Positions 43,245 to 53,054 of a stretch of 64,000 nt of DNA are shown piece after piece. The notes beneath the pieces are model-generated. The model was given only the letters and a program-made list of their open reading frames with translations. It made no database searches and was not told the DNA's origin. How positions within the stretch are numbered: position 1 is the stretch's first letter; each line of letters starts with the position of its first letter. Origin of the DNA: Aquimarina megaterium XH134 (lineage in GTDB: Bacteria > Bacteroidota > Bacteroidia > Flavobacteriales > Flavobacteriaceae); NCBI RefSeq assembly GCF_000520975.1, contig NZ_JACB01000029.1:62001-126000 (forward strand). The letters are read 5' to 3'. The translations under genes and the position numbers were made by a program.

Positions 43245-44855
43245 ATGTGCGAAACTAATCACTCCAAGAATATAAAAAAAGACGGATCTTGTAATACCGA
43301 AGATCATATAAAATGGAACAGAAGATCTTTCCTTCAGGCATTAGGTCTGGTAGGTGGAGGATCTATGATGCTAGGGAACACACCTCTTTCGGTTTCTCGA
43401 CCTTCTCCATTGTCAATAGCCCTTAGTCAGGCACCAAATGAAAATATACTAATCCTTGTTAGATTACAAGGAGGTAATGATGGTTTTAATACTATCATCC
43501 CTGTTTATGATTATGATATTTATGCCAATGCCAGGCCTCTTATAAAAATCCCTCCAAGTGAATTTATTACACTTGATGATGATTATGCCATGCCAAAACC
43601 AATGAATAAGCTAGAAAGTGTTTGGGGTGATGGTCAAATGAGAGTTGTTCATGGTGTAGGATACGAAGATTCATCTTTATCTCATTTTAGAGGTTCTGAT
43701 ATCTATGCCAATACTAATTTAGAAGAAGAAGACAGAACCGGTTTTATGGGAAGATATTTTCAAGAAATTTACCCTGATTATATTTTTAATCCACCCGCTA
43801 GTCCTCCTTCTATACAGATAGGCAGTATAGGGAACTTAATTTTTAAAGGACCAGAGAATGACTTCTCTTTTGCCGTTTCTGATCCCAGAAGGTTATTGCA
43901 AATTGCAGAAAATGGTACTTCCTATAGCTTAGATGGTCTGGGCGAATGTACGTATGACGATAGAGTACGACATCTTAGAGAAGTTACGAATACTACATTT
44001 ACCTATGCCGATGTAATTAGTTCTGCTTATGAAAGATCTACCGATTTTGGAGGATATCTTGATGATAGTCTGGGTAGACAATTAAGTATAATTGCTAGAT
44101 TAATCAAAGGAAACCTGGGAACCAAAGTATATTTAGTGACTTTAGGAGGGTTCGATACTCATAACAATCAAATACAAAGACACCAGGAGCTTCTTAATTC
44201 ATTTTCTGAAGCCGTGAGTAACTTCTATAAAGATCTTACCGCAGCAGGATGGGACGACAAAGTACTTACTATGACTATGTCTGAATTTGGTAGACGATTT
44301 AGAGAAAATGGATCTCTGGGAACAGATCATGGTACTGCTGCACCAACCATGTTTTTTGGCTCTGCTCTTAATGGAAGTGGCTTTGCCGGAGAACATCCGG
44401 ATTTATCTAACTTAACTCGTGGAGGTAATGTATTTAATACTACCGATTTTAGACAAGTGTATGCCACGGTAATGAAAGATTGGTTATGTATTGACGAAAA
44501 TACTGTAGGAAGAGTCCTTCTGGGTAGTTCTTTTGAATCCTTAGATTTAGGATTCAATTGCTCTGGTATTAATCCTAATATCCCTATCGATGGAGAAGGA
44601 ATTACTCACATCGTTACCTATAGTGACAGTCAAACCTATATAAATATTGCAAATCCCGAAACCACCCATGTAGATATTGCACTTTATAACGTGGTAGGAC
44701 AAAAAGTAGCTACCTTAAGAAATGAGGTGTTAACAGAAGGAGAACATGTTATCGATGTAAAACAATCTGCAAATACAAGGCTAAGTACTGGTCCTTATGT
44801 ATATCAGATTCAGACCAATAATGGCAATTATAGTAAATCAATTTTGATTTCATAA
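43245..44855 (+). CDS. DUF1501 protein with Tat motif and type IX sorting domain
   Basis: A 536-residue partner of the DUF1800 protein. N-terminal W-N-R-R-S-F-L-Q-A-L-G-L-V-G-G (about 25-40) fits a twin-arginine signal. The DUF1501 (sulfatase/phosphatase-superfamily-like) core has Q-G-G-N-D-G-F-N-T-I-I-P, T-L-G-G-F-D-T-H and S-E-F-G-R-R. The last 75 residues form a type IX sorting domain: A-L-Y-N-V-V-G-Q-K-V-A, G-P-Y-V-Y-Q-I, ending S-I-L-I-S. Tat export plus type IX secretion in one protein is uncommon; folded, perhaps metal-bearing, substrates would explain Tat. The sorting signal implies surface attachment or release. Confidence 0.85.
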   Translation: MCETNHSKNIKKDGSCNTEDHIKWNRRSFLQALGLVGGGSMMLGNTPLSVSRPSPLSIALSQAPNENILILVRLQGGNDGFNTIIPVYDYDIYANARPLIKIPPSEFITLDDDYAMPKPMNKLESVWGDGQMRVVHGVGYEDSSLSHFRGSDIYANTNLEEEDRTGFMGRYFQEIYPDYIFNPPASPPSIQIGSIGNLIFKGPENDFSFAVSDPRRLLQIAENGTSYSLDGLGECTYDDRVRHLREVTNTTFTYADVISSAYERSTDFGGYLDDSLGRQLSIIARLIKGNLGTKVYLVTLGGFDTHNNQIQRHQELLNSFSEAVSNFYKDLTAAGWDDKVLTMTMSEFGRRFRENGSLGTDHGTAAPTMFFGSALNGSGFAGEHPDLSNLTRGGNVFNTTDFRQVYATVMKDWLCIDENTVGRVLLGSSFESLDLGFNCSGINPNIPIDGEGITHIVTYSDSQTYINIANPETTHVDIALYNVVGQKVATLRNEVLTEGEHVIDVKQSANTRLSTGPYVYQIQTNNGNYSKSILIS

Positions 44856-44871
44856 AATAGATGAATACAAT

Positions 44872-44907
44872 CCCTGCATTCGTTCAAAATAATTGGATGA
44901 TGCAGGG
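44872..44907 (+). terminator. Possible terminator hairpin after DUF1501
   Basis: CCCTGCAT (44872-44879) pairs with ATGCAGGG (44900-44907) across a 20-nt loop; the following sequence (TTACATTTTG) is only moderately T-rich, so it may be a weak terminator. It lies just before the metG promoter. Confidence 0.4.
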
Positions 44908-44930
44908 TTACATTTTGCAAGTGTTTTTAT

Positions 44931-44938
44931 TACCTTTG
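44931..44938 (+). promoter_or_regulatory. -7 element of metG
   Basis: TACCTTTG matches TAnnTTTG, 20 nt before the metG ATG. No properly spaced TTTG -33 element is evident. Confidence 0.45.
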
Positions 44939-44957
44939 TGCCTTATTTTTTAGCATT

Positions 44958-47024
44958 ATGAGCACGACGGGAAGATATACAATTACAGCAGCTTTACCAT
45001 ATACCAACGGTCCTATTCACATAGGTCATCTGGCAGGAGTTTATATCCCAGCAGATATTTACTCGCGTTTCCTTAGAATGACCGGCAATGATGTTGCTTT
45101 TATTTGTGGTAGTGATGAGCACGGTGCTGCTATCCCTATGCGTGCAAGAAAAGAAGGGGTTTCTCCGCAAGTAATTATTGATAAGTATCATACCATTATA
45201 AAAAAGTCTTTTGAAGATTTTGGAATTTCATTTAATAATTACTCCAGAACCTCTGCTCCTATTCATCATGAAACCGCTTCAGAGTTTTTTAAGAAACTAT
45301 ACGATGATGGTAAATTTATAGAAGAAACATCAGAACAGCTATACGATCCAGAGGCCGATCAATTTCTGGCAGATCGATTTGTAGTCGGTACTTGCCCTAA
45401 GTGCGGTCACGAAGAGGCGTATGGTGATCAATGCGAAAATTGTGGTAGCTCTCTTAATGCAACAGATCTTATCAATCCTAAATCAACAATTTCTGGTGCA
45501 GAGCCTATTCTAAAACAAACCAAACATTGGTTTTTACCTCTAGATCAATATGAGGGTTTTCTAAGAGAATGGGTTCTCGACGGGCATAAAAAAGATTGGA
45601 AAACCAATGTATATGGCCAAATCAAATCCTGGGTAGATGATGGATTACGCCCTCGTGCAGTAACACGTGATTTGGATTGGGGAATTCCGGTTCCGGTAGC
45701 TGGTGCAGAAGGAAAAGTATTGTATGTTTGGTTTGATGCTCCTATAGGATATATCTCTTCTACCAAAGAATGGGCATCACGAGAAGGAAAAGACTGGGAA
45801 CCTTATTGGAAAGATAAAAGCACAAAATTAGTTCACTTTATAGGAAAAGATAACATTGTTTTTCACTGTATTATTTTCCCAAGTATGCTCAAAGCGGAAG
45901 GAAGTTACATCCTACCCGAAAACGTACCTGCAAATGAGTTTTTAAATCTTGAAGGCAATAAACTCTCTACATCAAAAAACTGGGCAGTCTGGTTACATGA
46001 ATATCTTGAAGAATTTCCTGATCAACAGGATGTATTGCGATATGCATTAACTGCCAATGCTCCTGAAACTAAAGACAATGACTTTACCTGGAAAGATTTT
46101 CAGGCACGAAATAACAATGAATTGGTTGCCATATTCGGAAACTTTATTAATAGAGTAGTTGTATTAACCAATAAATATTACGGTGGTGTAGTACCTGCTC
46201 CAAATGCTTTTTCTGAAGTTGATGAGCAAACCTTAGCAGAGCTTAAAGCCTATCCTTCGGTTATCGCAAGTTCTATAGAACGATATCGATTTAGAGAAGC
46301 AAGCCAGGAACTATTAAATGTTGCTCGATTAGGGAATAAATATCTGGCAGATGAAGAGCCCTGGAAATTGATTAAAACAAACGAAGAGCGTACGAAAACT
46401 ATAATGTATGTTGCATTGCAAATTGCTTCTGCATTAGCAACATTATCAGAACCATTTCTACCATTCACTTCAGGAAAATTAAAATCAATTCTCAGTTTTT
46501 CGAAACTCGATCAGCAATCCAAATGGAATGAAATTGTAACAAAAGAGGTACTTCTTCCGGCAGGACATCAAATTGAGAAAGGAGAATTGCTGTTTTCTAA
46601 AATCGAAGATGCCGAAATCCAAAAACAACTAGACAAATTGGAAGCAACTAAAAAAGCTAACGAAGCCGAAAATAAAGTGGTAGAACCACAAAAAGACACA
46701 GCAACTTTTGATGATTTTACCAAATTAGATATTCGCGTTGGGACTATCATCGAAGCCGAGAAGATGCCCAAAGCCAAAAAGCTTTTGGTACTTAAAGTAG
46801 ATACAGGAATCAACACCAGAACGATCGTTTCAGGTATTGCGGAGCACTTTTCTCCAGAAGAAATCGTGGGTAAGAAAGTAACTGTATTGGTTAACCTTGC
46901 CCCAAGAAAATTGCGTGGGGTAGAAAGCGAAGGAATGATCTTAATGACCGAAACACCTGAGGGAAAACTCGTATTCTTAAATCCTGACGAGGATGGAGTA
47001 AACCCCGGGGCAGTTATTAGTTAA
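44958..47024 (+). CDS. metG: Methionyl-tRNA synthetase with C-terminal tRNA-binding domain
   Basis: Charges tRNA-Met. This 688-residue class I synthetase has the H21-I-G-H24 motif and K335-L-S-T-S339 (KMSKS equivalent). The Zn knuckle has C-x2-C pairs near residue 145 (C-P-K-C) and 158 (C-E-N-C). The anticodon domain follows to about 560. The C-terminus (about 585-688: [11 protein letters not shown], then [12 protein letters not shown]) is an OB-fold tRNA-binding domain that dimerises the enzyme. Full length. It is followed 5 bp later by a histone-deacetylase-like gene in the same direction. Confidence 0.96.
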   Translation: MSTTGRYTITAALPYTNGPIHIGHLAGVYIPADIYSRFLRMTGNDVAFICGSDEHGAAIPMRARKEGVSPQVIIDKYHTIIKKSFEDFGISFNNYSRTSAPIHHETASEFFKKLYDDGKFIEETSEQLYDPEADQFLADRFVVGTCPKCGHEEAYGDQCENCGSSLNATDLINPKSTISGAEPILKQTKHWFLPLDQYEGFLREWVLDGHKKDWKTNVYGQIKSWVDDGLRPRAVTRDLDWGIPVPVAGAEGKVLYVWFDAPIGYISSTKEWASREGKDWEPYWKDKSTKLVHFIGKDNIVFHCIIFPSMLKAEGSYILPENVPANEFLNLEGNKLSTSKNWAVWLHEYLEEFPDQQDVLRYALTANAPETKDNDFTWKDFQARNNNELVAIFGNFINRVVVLTNKYYGGVVPAPNAFSEVDEQTLAELKAYPSVIASSIERYRFREASQELLNVARLGNKYLADEEPWKLIKTNEERTKTIMYVALQIASALATLSEPFLPFTSGKLKSILSFSKLDQQSKWNEIVTKEVLLPAGHQIEKGELLFSKIEDAEIQKQLDKLEATKKANEAENKVVEPQKDTATFDDFTKLDIRVGTIIEAEKMPKAKKLLVLKVDTGINTRTIVSGIAEHFSPEEIVGKKVTVLVNLAPRKLRGVESEGMILMTETPEGKLVFLNPDEDGVNPGAVIS

Positions 47025-47029
47025 GTTAT

Positions 47030-47932
47030 ATGCTCAAAATAGCATATCACCCGATCTATACGCATCCTTTGCCAGAAAAGCATCGGTTTCCGATGGTTAA
47101 ATACGAGTTATTGTCTAAACAATTACTTTATGAAGGGACTTGTAAAGAAGAGAACTTCTTTGAACCCAAAATTCTGGATCCACAACTTATTCTGGCGGTT
47201 CATACAAAAGATTATTATACAAGTCTTATCGAATTATCATTAGCCCCGAAAGCAGCCAGAAAAATTGGTTTTCCGCTATCCAAAGAGCTTATCAATCGTG
47301 AGGTAATTATTGCTGATGGTACTATCAAAGCTTCACAATATGCTATGCAACATGGTATCGCCATGAATATAGCTGGTGGCACTCATCATGCGTATACAGA
47401 TCGTGGGGAAGCATTTTGCCTATTAAATGATCAGGCAATTGGGGCCAGATATCTTTTGCAACATGGTTTAGCAAAAAAAATACTGATCATAGATCTCGAT
47501 GTACACCAAGGTAACGGAACTGCAGAAATATTCGAAAACGATGAGACTGTATTTACTTTCTCGATGCATGGAGCGAACAATTATCCTTTCAAAAAAGAAA
47601 AATCAGATCTGGATATCGAACTTCTTAATCAAACTGAAGATCAGGAATACCTAAGAATCCTAAAAGAAACGCTCCCCCAACTCATTAAAGATCAGAAACC
47701 AGATTTTATCTACTATTTAAGTGGTGTAGATATCTTATCTACCGATAAATTAGGAAAATTAGGATGCTCACTGGTTGGTTGTGCAGAACGAGATCGATTT
47801 GTGCTTCAGATCTGTAAAGATCTCGATATCCCGATTATGTGTTCTATGGGTGGCGGTTATTCTCCAGATATCAAGACCATAATAGAAGCACATGCCAACA
47901 CTTACAGATTAGCGCAAGATATTTTCTTTTGA
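47030..47932 (+). CDS. Histone-deacetylase-superfamily amidohydrolase
   Basis: This 300-residue Zn-dependent hydrolase has G-G-T-H-H-A (the charge-relay His pair, about 118-123), D-L-D-V-H-Q-G-N-G-T (Zn ligands Asp and His, about 158-167), and a final S-M-G-G-G-Y-S near 280. Bacterial members deacetylate polyamines or acetoin-related substrates, or act as lysine deacetylases; the substrate here is unknown. The start lies 5 bp after metG, so the gene is probably co-transcribed with it. It is followed by a small zinc-finger-like protein gene after 62 bp. Confidence 0.85.
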   Translation: MLKIAYHPIYTHPLPEKHRFPMVKYELLSKQLLYEGTCKEENFFEPKILDPQLILAVHTKDYYTSLIELSLAPKAARKIGFPLSKELINREVIIADGTIKASQYAMQHGIAMNIAGGTHHAYTDRGEAFCLLNDQAIGARYLLQHGLAKKILIIDLDVHQGNGTAEIFENDETVFTFSMHGANNYPFKKEKSDLDIELLNQTEDQEYLRILKETLPQLIKDQKPDFIYYLSGVDILSTDKLGKLGCSLVGCAERDRFVLQICKDLDIPIMCSMGGGYSPDIKTIIEAHANTYRLAQDIFF

Positions 47933-47994
47933 TATTTAGTATTAGTCATTTGTAAACGGATATTTATCGTATCTTCATATCAAATTATATTCTG

Positions 47995-48342
47995 ATGCAA
48001 AAAGAATGCCCAGTATGTGGTGATAAAATCGTTGGTCGAGCAGATAAAAAGTTCTGTGGTGATTACTGTCGTAATGCATATAATAATCAACTCAATAAGG
48101 ACAGTAAAAATCTGATCCGTAATATCAATAATCTATTGCGTAAAAACTATCGCATTCTCGAAGAATTAAATCCAAGGGATAAAACTAAAACTACTAAGAC
48201 AAAACTGATGGCCAAGGGATTTGATTTTCAGCATTTCACTAGTATCTATGTTACCAAAACCGGAAACACCTATTATTTTGTGTATGATCAAGGATATCTT
48301 CCGTTAGAAAATGATTTTTATGCAATTGTAAAAAGAAATTAA
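47995..48342 (+). CDS. Small zinc-ribbon-like protein
   Basis: This 115-residue protein starts with C5-P-V-C8, then K-F-C21-G-D-Y-C25-R-N, a C-x2-C/C-x3-C set typical of a structural Zn site such as DUF2116-type proteins. A helical basic middle (K-N-L-I-R-N-I-N-N-L-L-R-K-N-Y-R) and a beta-rich tail with Y-Y-F-V-Y-D-Q-G-Y follow. No membrane segment. A nucleic-acid-binding role is suggested by the basic helix but not shown. Confidence 0.65.
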   Translation: MQKECPVCGDKIVGRADKKFCGDYCRNAYNNQLNKDSKNLIRNINNLLRKNYRILEELNPRDKTKTTKTKLMAKGFDFQHFTSIYVTKTGNTYYFVYDQGYLPLENDFYAIVKRN

Positions 48343-48386
48343 ATTAACCCTATTCTCTGACCAAAATAGGTTCTAATCATAAGAAA

Positions 48387-48941
48387 ATGGCAAAAATATT
48401 AACAGAGATAAGTTCAGAATTAAAAGATTTTATAGCAAAACAAAAAGTCTTCTTTGTAGGAACAGCAGCAAATGAAGGACGGGTTAATATTTCTCCTAAA
48501 GGAATGGATACATTTCGGGTTATTGGACCAAACAAAATTGTATGGTTAAATCTTACAGGAAGTGGAAACGAAACTGCTGCCCATGTCATAAAAAATAATA
48601 GAATGACTATTCTATTCTGTGCTTTTGAAGGGAAACCTCTAATCTTAAGGCTTTACGGAACTGCTAGCATATCTCATAAACAAGATGAAACATATTATAA
48701 TTATATTCATTTATTCCCTAAGATTATAGGTTCAAGACAAATTATTGAAATGCAGGTAGATATGGTACAAACTTCTTGTGGATATGCTGTTCCGTTTATG
48801 GATTTTAAAGAAGAAAGAACACAATTAAAATCCTGGTCCGAAAAACAAGGAGAGGAGCGACTAGAGAATTATCGAAAAGAAAAGAATGCTGTTAGTATTG
48901 ATGGTTTCGAAACTAGAATAACGGGATCTGATAATAAATAA
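48387..48941 (+). CDS. Pyridoxamine 5'-phosphate oxidase-like (flavin-binding) protein
   Basis: This 184-residue split-barrel protein has F-F-V-G-T-A-A-N-E-G-R-V-N-I-S-P-K-G near residue 22, W-L-N-L-T-G-S-G-N-E-T-A near 54, and a central strand I-L-F-C-A-F-E-G-K-P. Such small PNPOx-like proteins bind FMN or F420 and often act in general redox defence; the true B6 synthesis enzyme is larger and has other signatures. The start is chosen at the first ATG (48387), with no closely spaced upstream gene. Confidence 0.75.
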   Translation: MAKILTEISSELKDFIAKQKVFFVGTAANEGRVNISPKGMDTFRVIGPNKIVWLNLTGSGNETAAHVIKNNRMTILFCAFEGKPLILRLYGTASISHKQDETYYNYIHLFPKIIGSRQIIEMQVDMVQTSCGYAVPFMDFKEERTQLKSWSEKQGEERLENYRKEKNAVSIDGFETRITGSDNK

Positions 48942-48983
48942 AGGTTACTAAATCCGTTATTCTTAGCTTCTATTATTGCTTGG

Positions 48984-49454
48984 TTATCGGTTTCTCCAAT
49001 TTTGGCTATTCATTTTTAATGCTGCTTTCATTACATCTTTCTGGCTAATTTGCCCAACTAACTTACCATCTTCCAAAATGGGAAAACGTCTTCTTTTGGT
49101 CTGTAAAAACTTGTTGGCTGCATCAAAAATATTGAGATTACCATCTATTGTTTCTACGTCTTTAGCCATAAATTTTTCTACTCTGGCATCTTCAATAGGC
49201 ATATTATAATAACGGCTTTCATTTAATTGTTTAATGCAATCGCCTTCAGAAATAATACCTAATAATTGATTGTTATCATCAACCACAGGCCCTCCTGATA
49301 TTTTATGCTTTACTAATGTCTCGATAACCTCCATAACCGATTGATCAGGATTAAATGTAATCAAATCTCTTGTCATATAATCAGAGACTTTTATTAGTGT
49401 CTCATCCTGCTTCTTCGTCTTAGAGCGAGCTCCTTGAAAACTGATTATTCCCAT
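48984..49454 (-). CDS. CBS-domain pair protein
   Basis: This 156-residue cytoplasmic protein contains two CBS domains. The first has D-Y-M-T-R-D-L-I-T-F-N-P-D-Q-S-V-M-E-V-I-E-T-L (about 27-50) and G-I-I-S-E-G-D-C-I; the second has A-K-D-V-E-T-I-D-G-N-L-N and G-Q-I-S-Q-K-D-V-M-K-A. CBS pairs sense adenosine nucleotides and usually regulate a partner; this one stands alone with no channel or enzyme domain. It converges with the PNPOx-like gene. Confidence 0.8.
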   Translation of the reverse strand: MGIISFQGARSKTKKQDETLIKVSDYMTRDLITFNPDQSVMEVIETLVKHKISGGPVVDDNNQLLGIISEGDCIKQLNESRYYNMPIEDARVEKFMAKDVETIDGNLNIFDAANKFLQTKRRRFPILEDGKLVGQISQKDVMKAALKMNSQNWRNR

Positions 49455-49667
49455 AATATCTAGTGATTTAGTGAATCTTAAATATAGTGATTTACAACAA
49501 CTTAATCAAGTTAGACTTTCATTTTAATGTAATTAAAATCTAATTTTCATACCTTTAACTGTATCATTTTTTAACTATTGAATGAAATCATCAAGTATCA
49601 TTTCGGAAGGTATATTTTTAATAATTGTAGCTTATTTCTTACCTTTAGCCTAAACCAATATTCACAC

Positions 49668-52061
49668 ATGCGAAAGTTTCCCTCTTTACTTACGTTGCTC
49701 CTCATTTTTATTTCATTAGTTTACACATTTTACAGCAGTAGGCCACAAAAAATAACAGATCTCAAGACTTCTAAACAGGAATTCTCTACACTTCGTGCTT
49801 TAGAACATGTAAAAAATATCTCTAAACAATCTCACTATTTGGGTAGTTCGGCACATGAAGAAACAAAAACATACATTCTGAATGAATTAAAAAAACTAGG
49901 GTTACAACCCGAAATTCAAGAGGGCATTTCTGTTTCTAACGGCGGAGCAATAAGCAGACCCAAAAATATCATCGCAAAGATTAAGGGTAGTAATTCTACA
50001 AAGTCGCTGGTACTTATGTCTCATTATGATAGTTCGCCGCATTCTTCATACGGAGCTAGTGATGCCGGTAGTGGTGTTGCAACTATCCTAGAAGGAATCA
50101 GAGCATATTTGGCGACAAATAAGGTTCCTAAAAATGATATTATCATTTGTATTACCGATGGAGAAGAACTTGGGCTTATTGGAGCAGATCTTTTTGTAAA
50201 AAAACATCCCTGGGCCAAAAATGTTGGACTTGCTCTTAATTTTGAAGCCAGAGGAAGCGGTGGAAATTCTTATATGCTTATAGAAACTAATGCTAAGAAT
50301 GGAAAGATGATTGATGAATTCTCTAAAGCTGGTGTAAAATATCCTGTTACTAATTCTCTTGCATATAGTATTTACAAAATGCTGCCCAACGATACCGATC
50401 TTACGGTTTTAAGAAAACAAGGAGATATCGAAGGCTTCAATTTTGCGTTTATAGATGATCATTTTGATTACCATACTGCCAATGACACATGGCAAAATCT
50501 AGATCTAAGCACATTACAACATCAAGGAAGCTACTTAATGCCTTTACTCTCTTATTTTTCTGAGGTCGACCTAAGTGTGCTTAAGTCTGATCGAGACTAC
50601 ATTTATTTTAATGCTCCGATCTTTAATCTTGTTAAATACCCTTTTAGTTGGATATATGCTTTATTAATTATTGCAATTATCTTATTTATAGTACTAATTT
50701 TTTACGGAAAATTTGCATATCGAATAGATTTCAAAGAAGCTTTAATAGGATTAGGTGCTTTTCTTTTATGCCTGATATTTGCAGGAGGATTAACTTTTAG
50801 TGGATGGCAACTGATTAAGATCATCTATCCTCATTATAATGAAATTCAACATGGGTTTACGTATAATGGTTATCAATATATCACCGTTTTTGTATTATTA
50901 TCAATTGCTATTTGTTTTAAAGTATATGCCAAACTTAGTAAAAGTAAAAATCAAGCCAGTTTACTTATAGGGCCATTGTTTATTTGGTTGGTTATTTGTA
51001 CCATGGCGGCTTTATATCTTAAAGGGGCCAGTTATTTTATAATTGTTGTATTATTTGGATTGATATCATTAGTTGTTCTTATTCGTCAAAAAAGACCTAA
51101 TTCAGTATTAATGGTTGTTTTGGCGTTACCTGCTATCTTTATTATATCTCCTTTTATTGCGGCTTTTCCTGTAGCTTTGGGTTTAAAAATCCTTTTTGTT
51201 TCTTCTGTGTTATCGGTTCTATTATTTGGCGCATTAATCCCTATTTTTGGGTTTTATCAAAGAAAAAATTTATTTGGGAATTTATGCCTCCTCCTAAGTT
51301 TAGTCTTCTTTATTGCTGCTCATATAAAATCAGATTTTACAGAAAAAAGGCAAAAACCTAATAGTCTTGTCTACATCTTAGATGCTGATCAAAACAAGGC
51401 TGTGTGGGCTTCTTATGATAATATTCTTGATTCTTGGACACAAAATTATATTAACCCAGAAGAAAATATTGCCGAAACTTATAATGTAAACACGCTACAA
51501 AGTAAATATCGAAGATCTTTTGCTTATGCCAATCAAGCTCCTATCAAAAGCATAAGACAACCAAAATTAGACATTAGTAAAGATACTATAATCGGAAACC
51601 TGAGACATCTGGAGTTATGTATTGCTCCCCAACGAGATATCGAAAGGATTGATTTATATACCGAAACCCTGTTTAATTTTAACGCTTTACGAGTTAATGG
51701 TGAAACCGCAATAGATTTTGATTACTCCAATGGCAAAACCTACAATGCATTTACAAAAAGATGGAGTCAAAATCTGCTTACTTATTATGTAAGTAAAAAT
51801 CAACCGTTAGAATTACAAATGCAGTTTCATAAGGACTCACTACCAAAATTTGTTTTATATGAATCTTCATACGATTTGCTTACCAATGAACATTTCTCAA
51901 TCCCACCGAGAAATAAAAATATGATGCCTAAACCATTTATAATAAATGATGCTGTAGTTATCAAAAAAGGTTTTGCAATAGAAGAATATCAAGAGAAAAA
52001 AATTGATACAACACTCACACTGGATAACACACCTATCCAAGCCCAAGAAATAAATGAATAA
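49668..52061 (+). CDS. M28-family membrane-anchored metallopeptidase
   Basis: About 797 residues. An N-terminal anchor (L-L-T-L-L-L-I-F-I-S) precedes the peptidase domain, whose di-zinc ligands are visible: H119 in M-S-H-Y-D, D132 in G-A-S-D-A-G-S-G, and E166-E167 in D-G-E-E-L-G. About nine membrane helices fill roughly 305-560, and a C-terminal soluble domain ends the protein. This layout (M28 catalytic domain plus polytopic membrane segment) resembles Bacteroidota and eukaryotic Fxna/ERMP1-like enzymes. The domain faces the periplasm and probably acts as an aminopeptidase. The start is Met31 of the frame opening at 49578. Confidence 0.83.
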   Translation: MRKFPSLLTLLLIFISLVYTFYSSRPQKITDLKTSKQEFSTLRALEHVKNISKQSHYLGSSAHEETKTYILNELKKLGLQPEIQEGISVSNGGAISRPKNIIAKIKGSNSTKSLVLMSHYDSSPHSSYGASDAGSGVATILEGIRAYLATNKVPKNDIIICITDGEELGLIGADLFVKKHPWAKNVGLALNFEARGSGGNSYMLIETNAKNGKMIDEFSKAGVKYPVTNSLAYSIYKMLPNDTDLTVLRKQGDIEGFNFAFIDDHFDYHTANDTWQNLDLSTLQHQGSYLMPLLSYFSEVDLSVLKSDRDYIYFNAPIFNLVKYPFSWIYALLIIAIILFIVLIFYGKFAYRIDFKEALIGLGAFLLCLIFAGGLTFSGWQLIKIIYPHYNEIQHGFTYNGYQYITVFVLLSIAICFKVYAKLSKSKNQASLLIGPLFIWLVICTMAALYLKGASYFIIVVLFGLISLVVLIRQKRPNSVLMVVLALPAIFIISPFIAAFPVALGLKILFVSSVLSVLLFGALIPIFGFYQRKNLFGNLCLLLSLVFFIAAHIKSDFTEKRQKPNSLVYILDADQNKAVWASYDNILDSWTQNYINPEENIAETYNVNTLQSKYRRSFAYANQAPIKSIRQPKLDISKDTIIGNLRHLELCIAPQRDIERIDLYTETLFNFNALRVNGETAIDFDYSNGKTYNAFTKRWSQNLLTYYVSKNQPLELQMQFHKDSLPKFVLYESSYDLLTNEHFSIPPRNKNMMPKPFIINDAVVIKKGFAIEEYQEKKIDTTLTLDNTPIQAQEINE

Positions 52062-52249
52062 ACACCATACTCAAAAATATGATTTTGGTGAGCATATCGC
52101 TATTTTTTGACAATTTAAAAGAATTAGTCTTATTTCATAAAGAAACTGGCTTAAATCCAACTTTAAATGCTTAAAAACGGCCAATTGAGATCAATAATTA
52201 CTATGAAATAGCTTATTATCAATATTTTAAAAAAATTATGTACTAAAAA

Positions 52250-52276
52250 AACCGAAGCGTATACTACTTCGGTTTC
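52250..52276 (-). terminator. Terminator of the sdhCAB operon
   Basis: AAACCGAAG (52250-52258) pairs with CTTCGGTTT (52268-52276), loop 9 nt; read on the minus strand the stem is followed by a run of T, the correct polarity for ending sdhB transcription. Confidence 0.8.
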
Positions 52277-52301
52277 TATTTTATAATCGTAAAGAAAATA
52301 A

Positions 52302-53048
52302 CTATCCTTTCATACTTGCTTTTAAATATTCACGGTTCATACGTGCTATATTTTCTAATGATATTCCTTTAGGACACTCAATTTCACAGGCACCTGTATT
52401 AGTACAGTTACCAAATCCTTCTTCATCCATTTGGTTTACCATTGCCAGTACACGTTCTGTAGCTTCTACCTGACCTTGTGGTAGCAACGCAAATTGCGAA
52501 ACTTTAGCTGAAGTAAATAACATTGCCGAAGCATTTTTACAAGCTGCTACGCAAGCACCACAACCAATACAGGTTGCTGCATCCATAGCCTCATCTGCAT
52601 CTTCTTTACGAATAGGGATAGCATTTGCATCTTGTGTATTTCCTGAAGTATTAACAGAAATATATCCTCCTGCCTGCTGTATACGCTCAAAAGAAGAACG
52701 ATCTACCATTAAATCCTTTACTACCGGAAATGCCTTAGCTCTAAATGGTTCTATATAGATCGTATCTCCATCATTAAACTTACGCATATGTAATTGACAG
52801 GTAGTTATCAAACGGTCTGGCCCATGAGGTTCTCCATTGATCTGTAATGAACAAGCACCGCAGATTCCTTCTCTACAATCGTGATCAAAAACTACAGGTT
52901 CTTCTCCTTTATTGATCAAGTCTTCATTTAACACGTCTAACATTTCTAAAAAAGACATGTCCCCTTCTATTCCAGAAATTTTATAGTCTACTAACTTTCC
53001 TTTGGAATTAGCATCACTTTGACGCCATATTTTTAATGTAAGATTCAT
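52302..53048 (-). CDS. sdhB: Succinate dehydrogenase/fumarate reductase iron-sulfur subunit
   Basis: This 248-residue subunit carries electrons from the flavoprotein to the quinone site. The N-terminal 2Fe-2S domain has C-R-E-G-I-C-G-A-C and a later C (in T-T-C-Q-L-H). The C-terminal 4Fe-4S/3Fe-4S domain has [11 protein letters not shown] and C-T-N-T-G-A-C then C-P-K-G. It is the last gene of sdhC-sdhA-sdhB (7-bp gap to sdhA), followed by a strong terminator. Length and motifs are those of menaquinone-dependent SdhB/FrdB. Confidence 0.94.
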   Translation of the reverse strand: MNLTLKIWRQSDANSKGKLVDYKISGIEGDMSFLEMLDVLNEDLINKGEEPVVFDHDCREGICGACSLQINGEPHGPDRLITTCQLHMRKFNDGDTIYIEPFRAKAFPVVKDLMVDRSSFERIQQAGGYISVNTSGNTQDANAIPIRKEDADEAMDAATCIGCGACVAACKNASAMLFTSAKVSQFALLPQGQVEATERVLAMVNQMDEEGFGNCTNTGACEIECPKGISLENIARMNREYLKASMKG

Positions 53049-53054
53049 AGCTTT

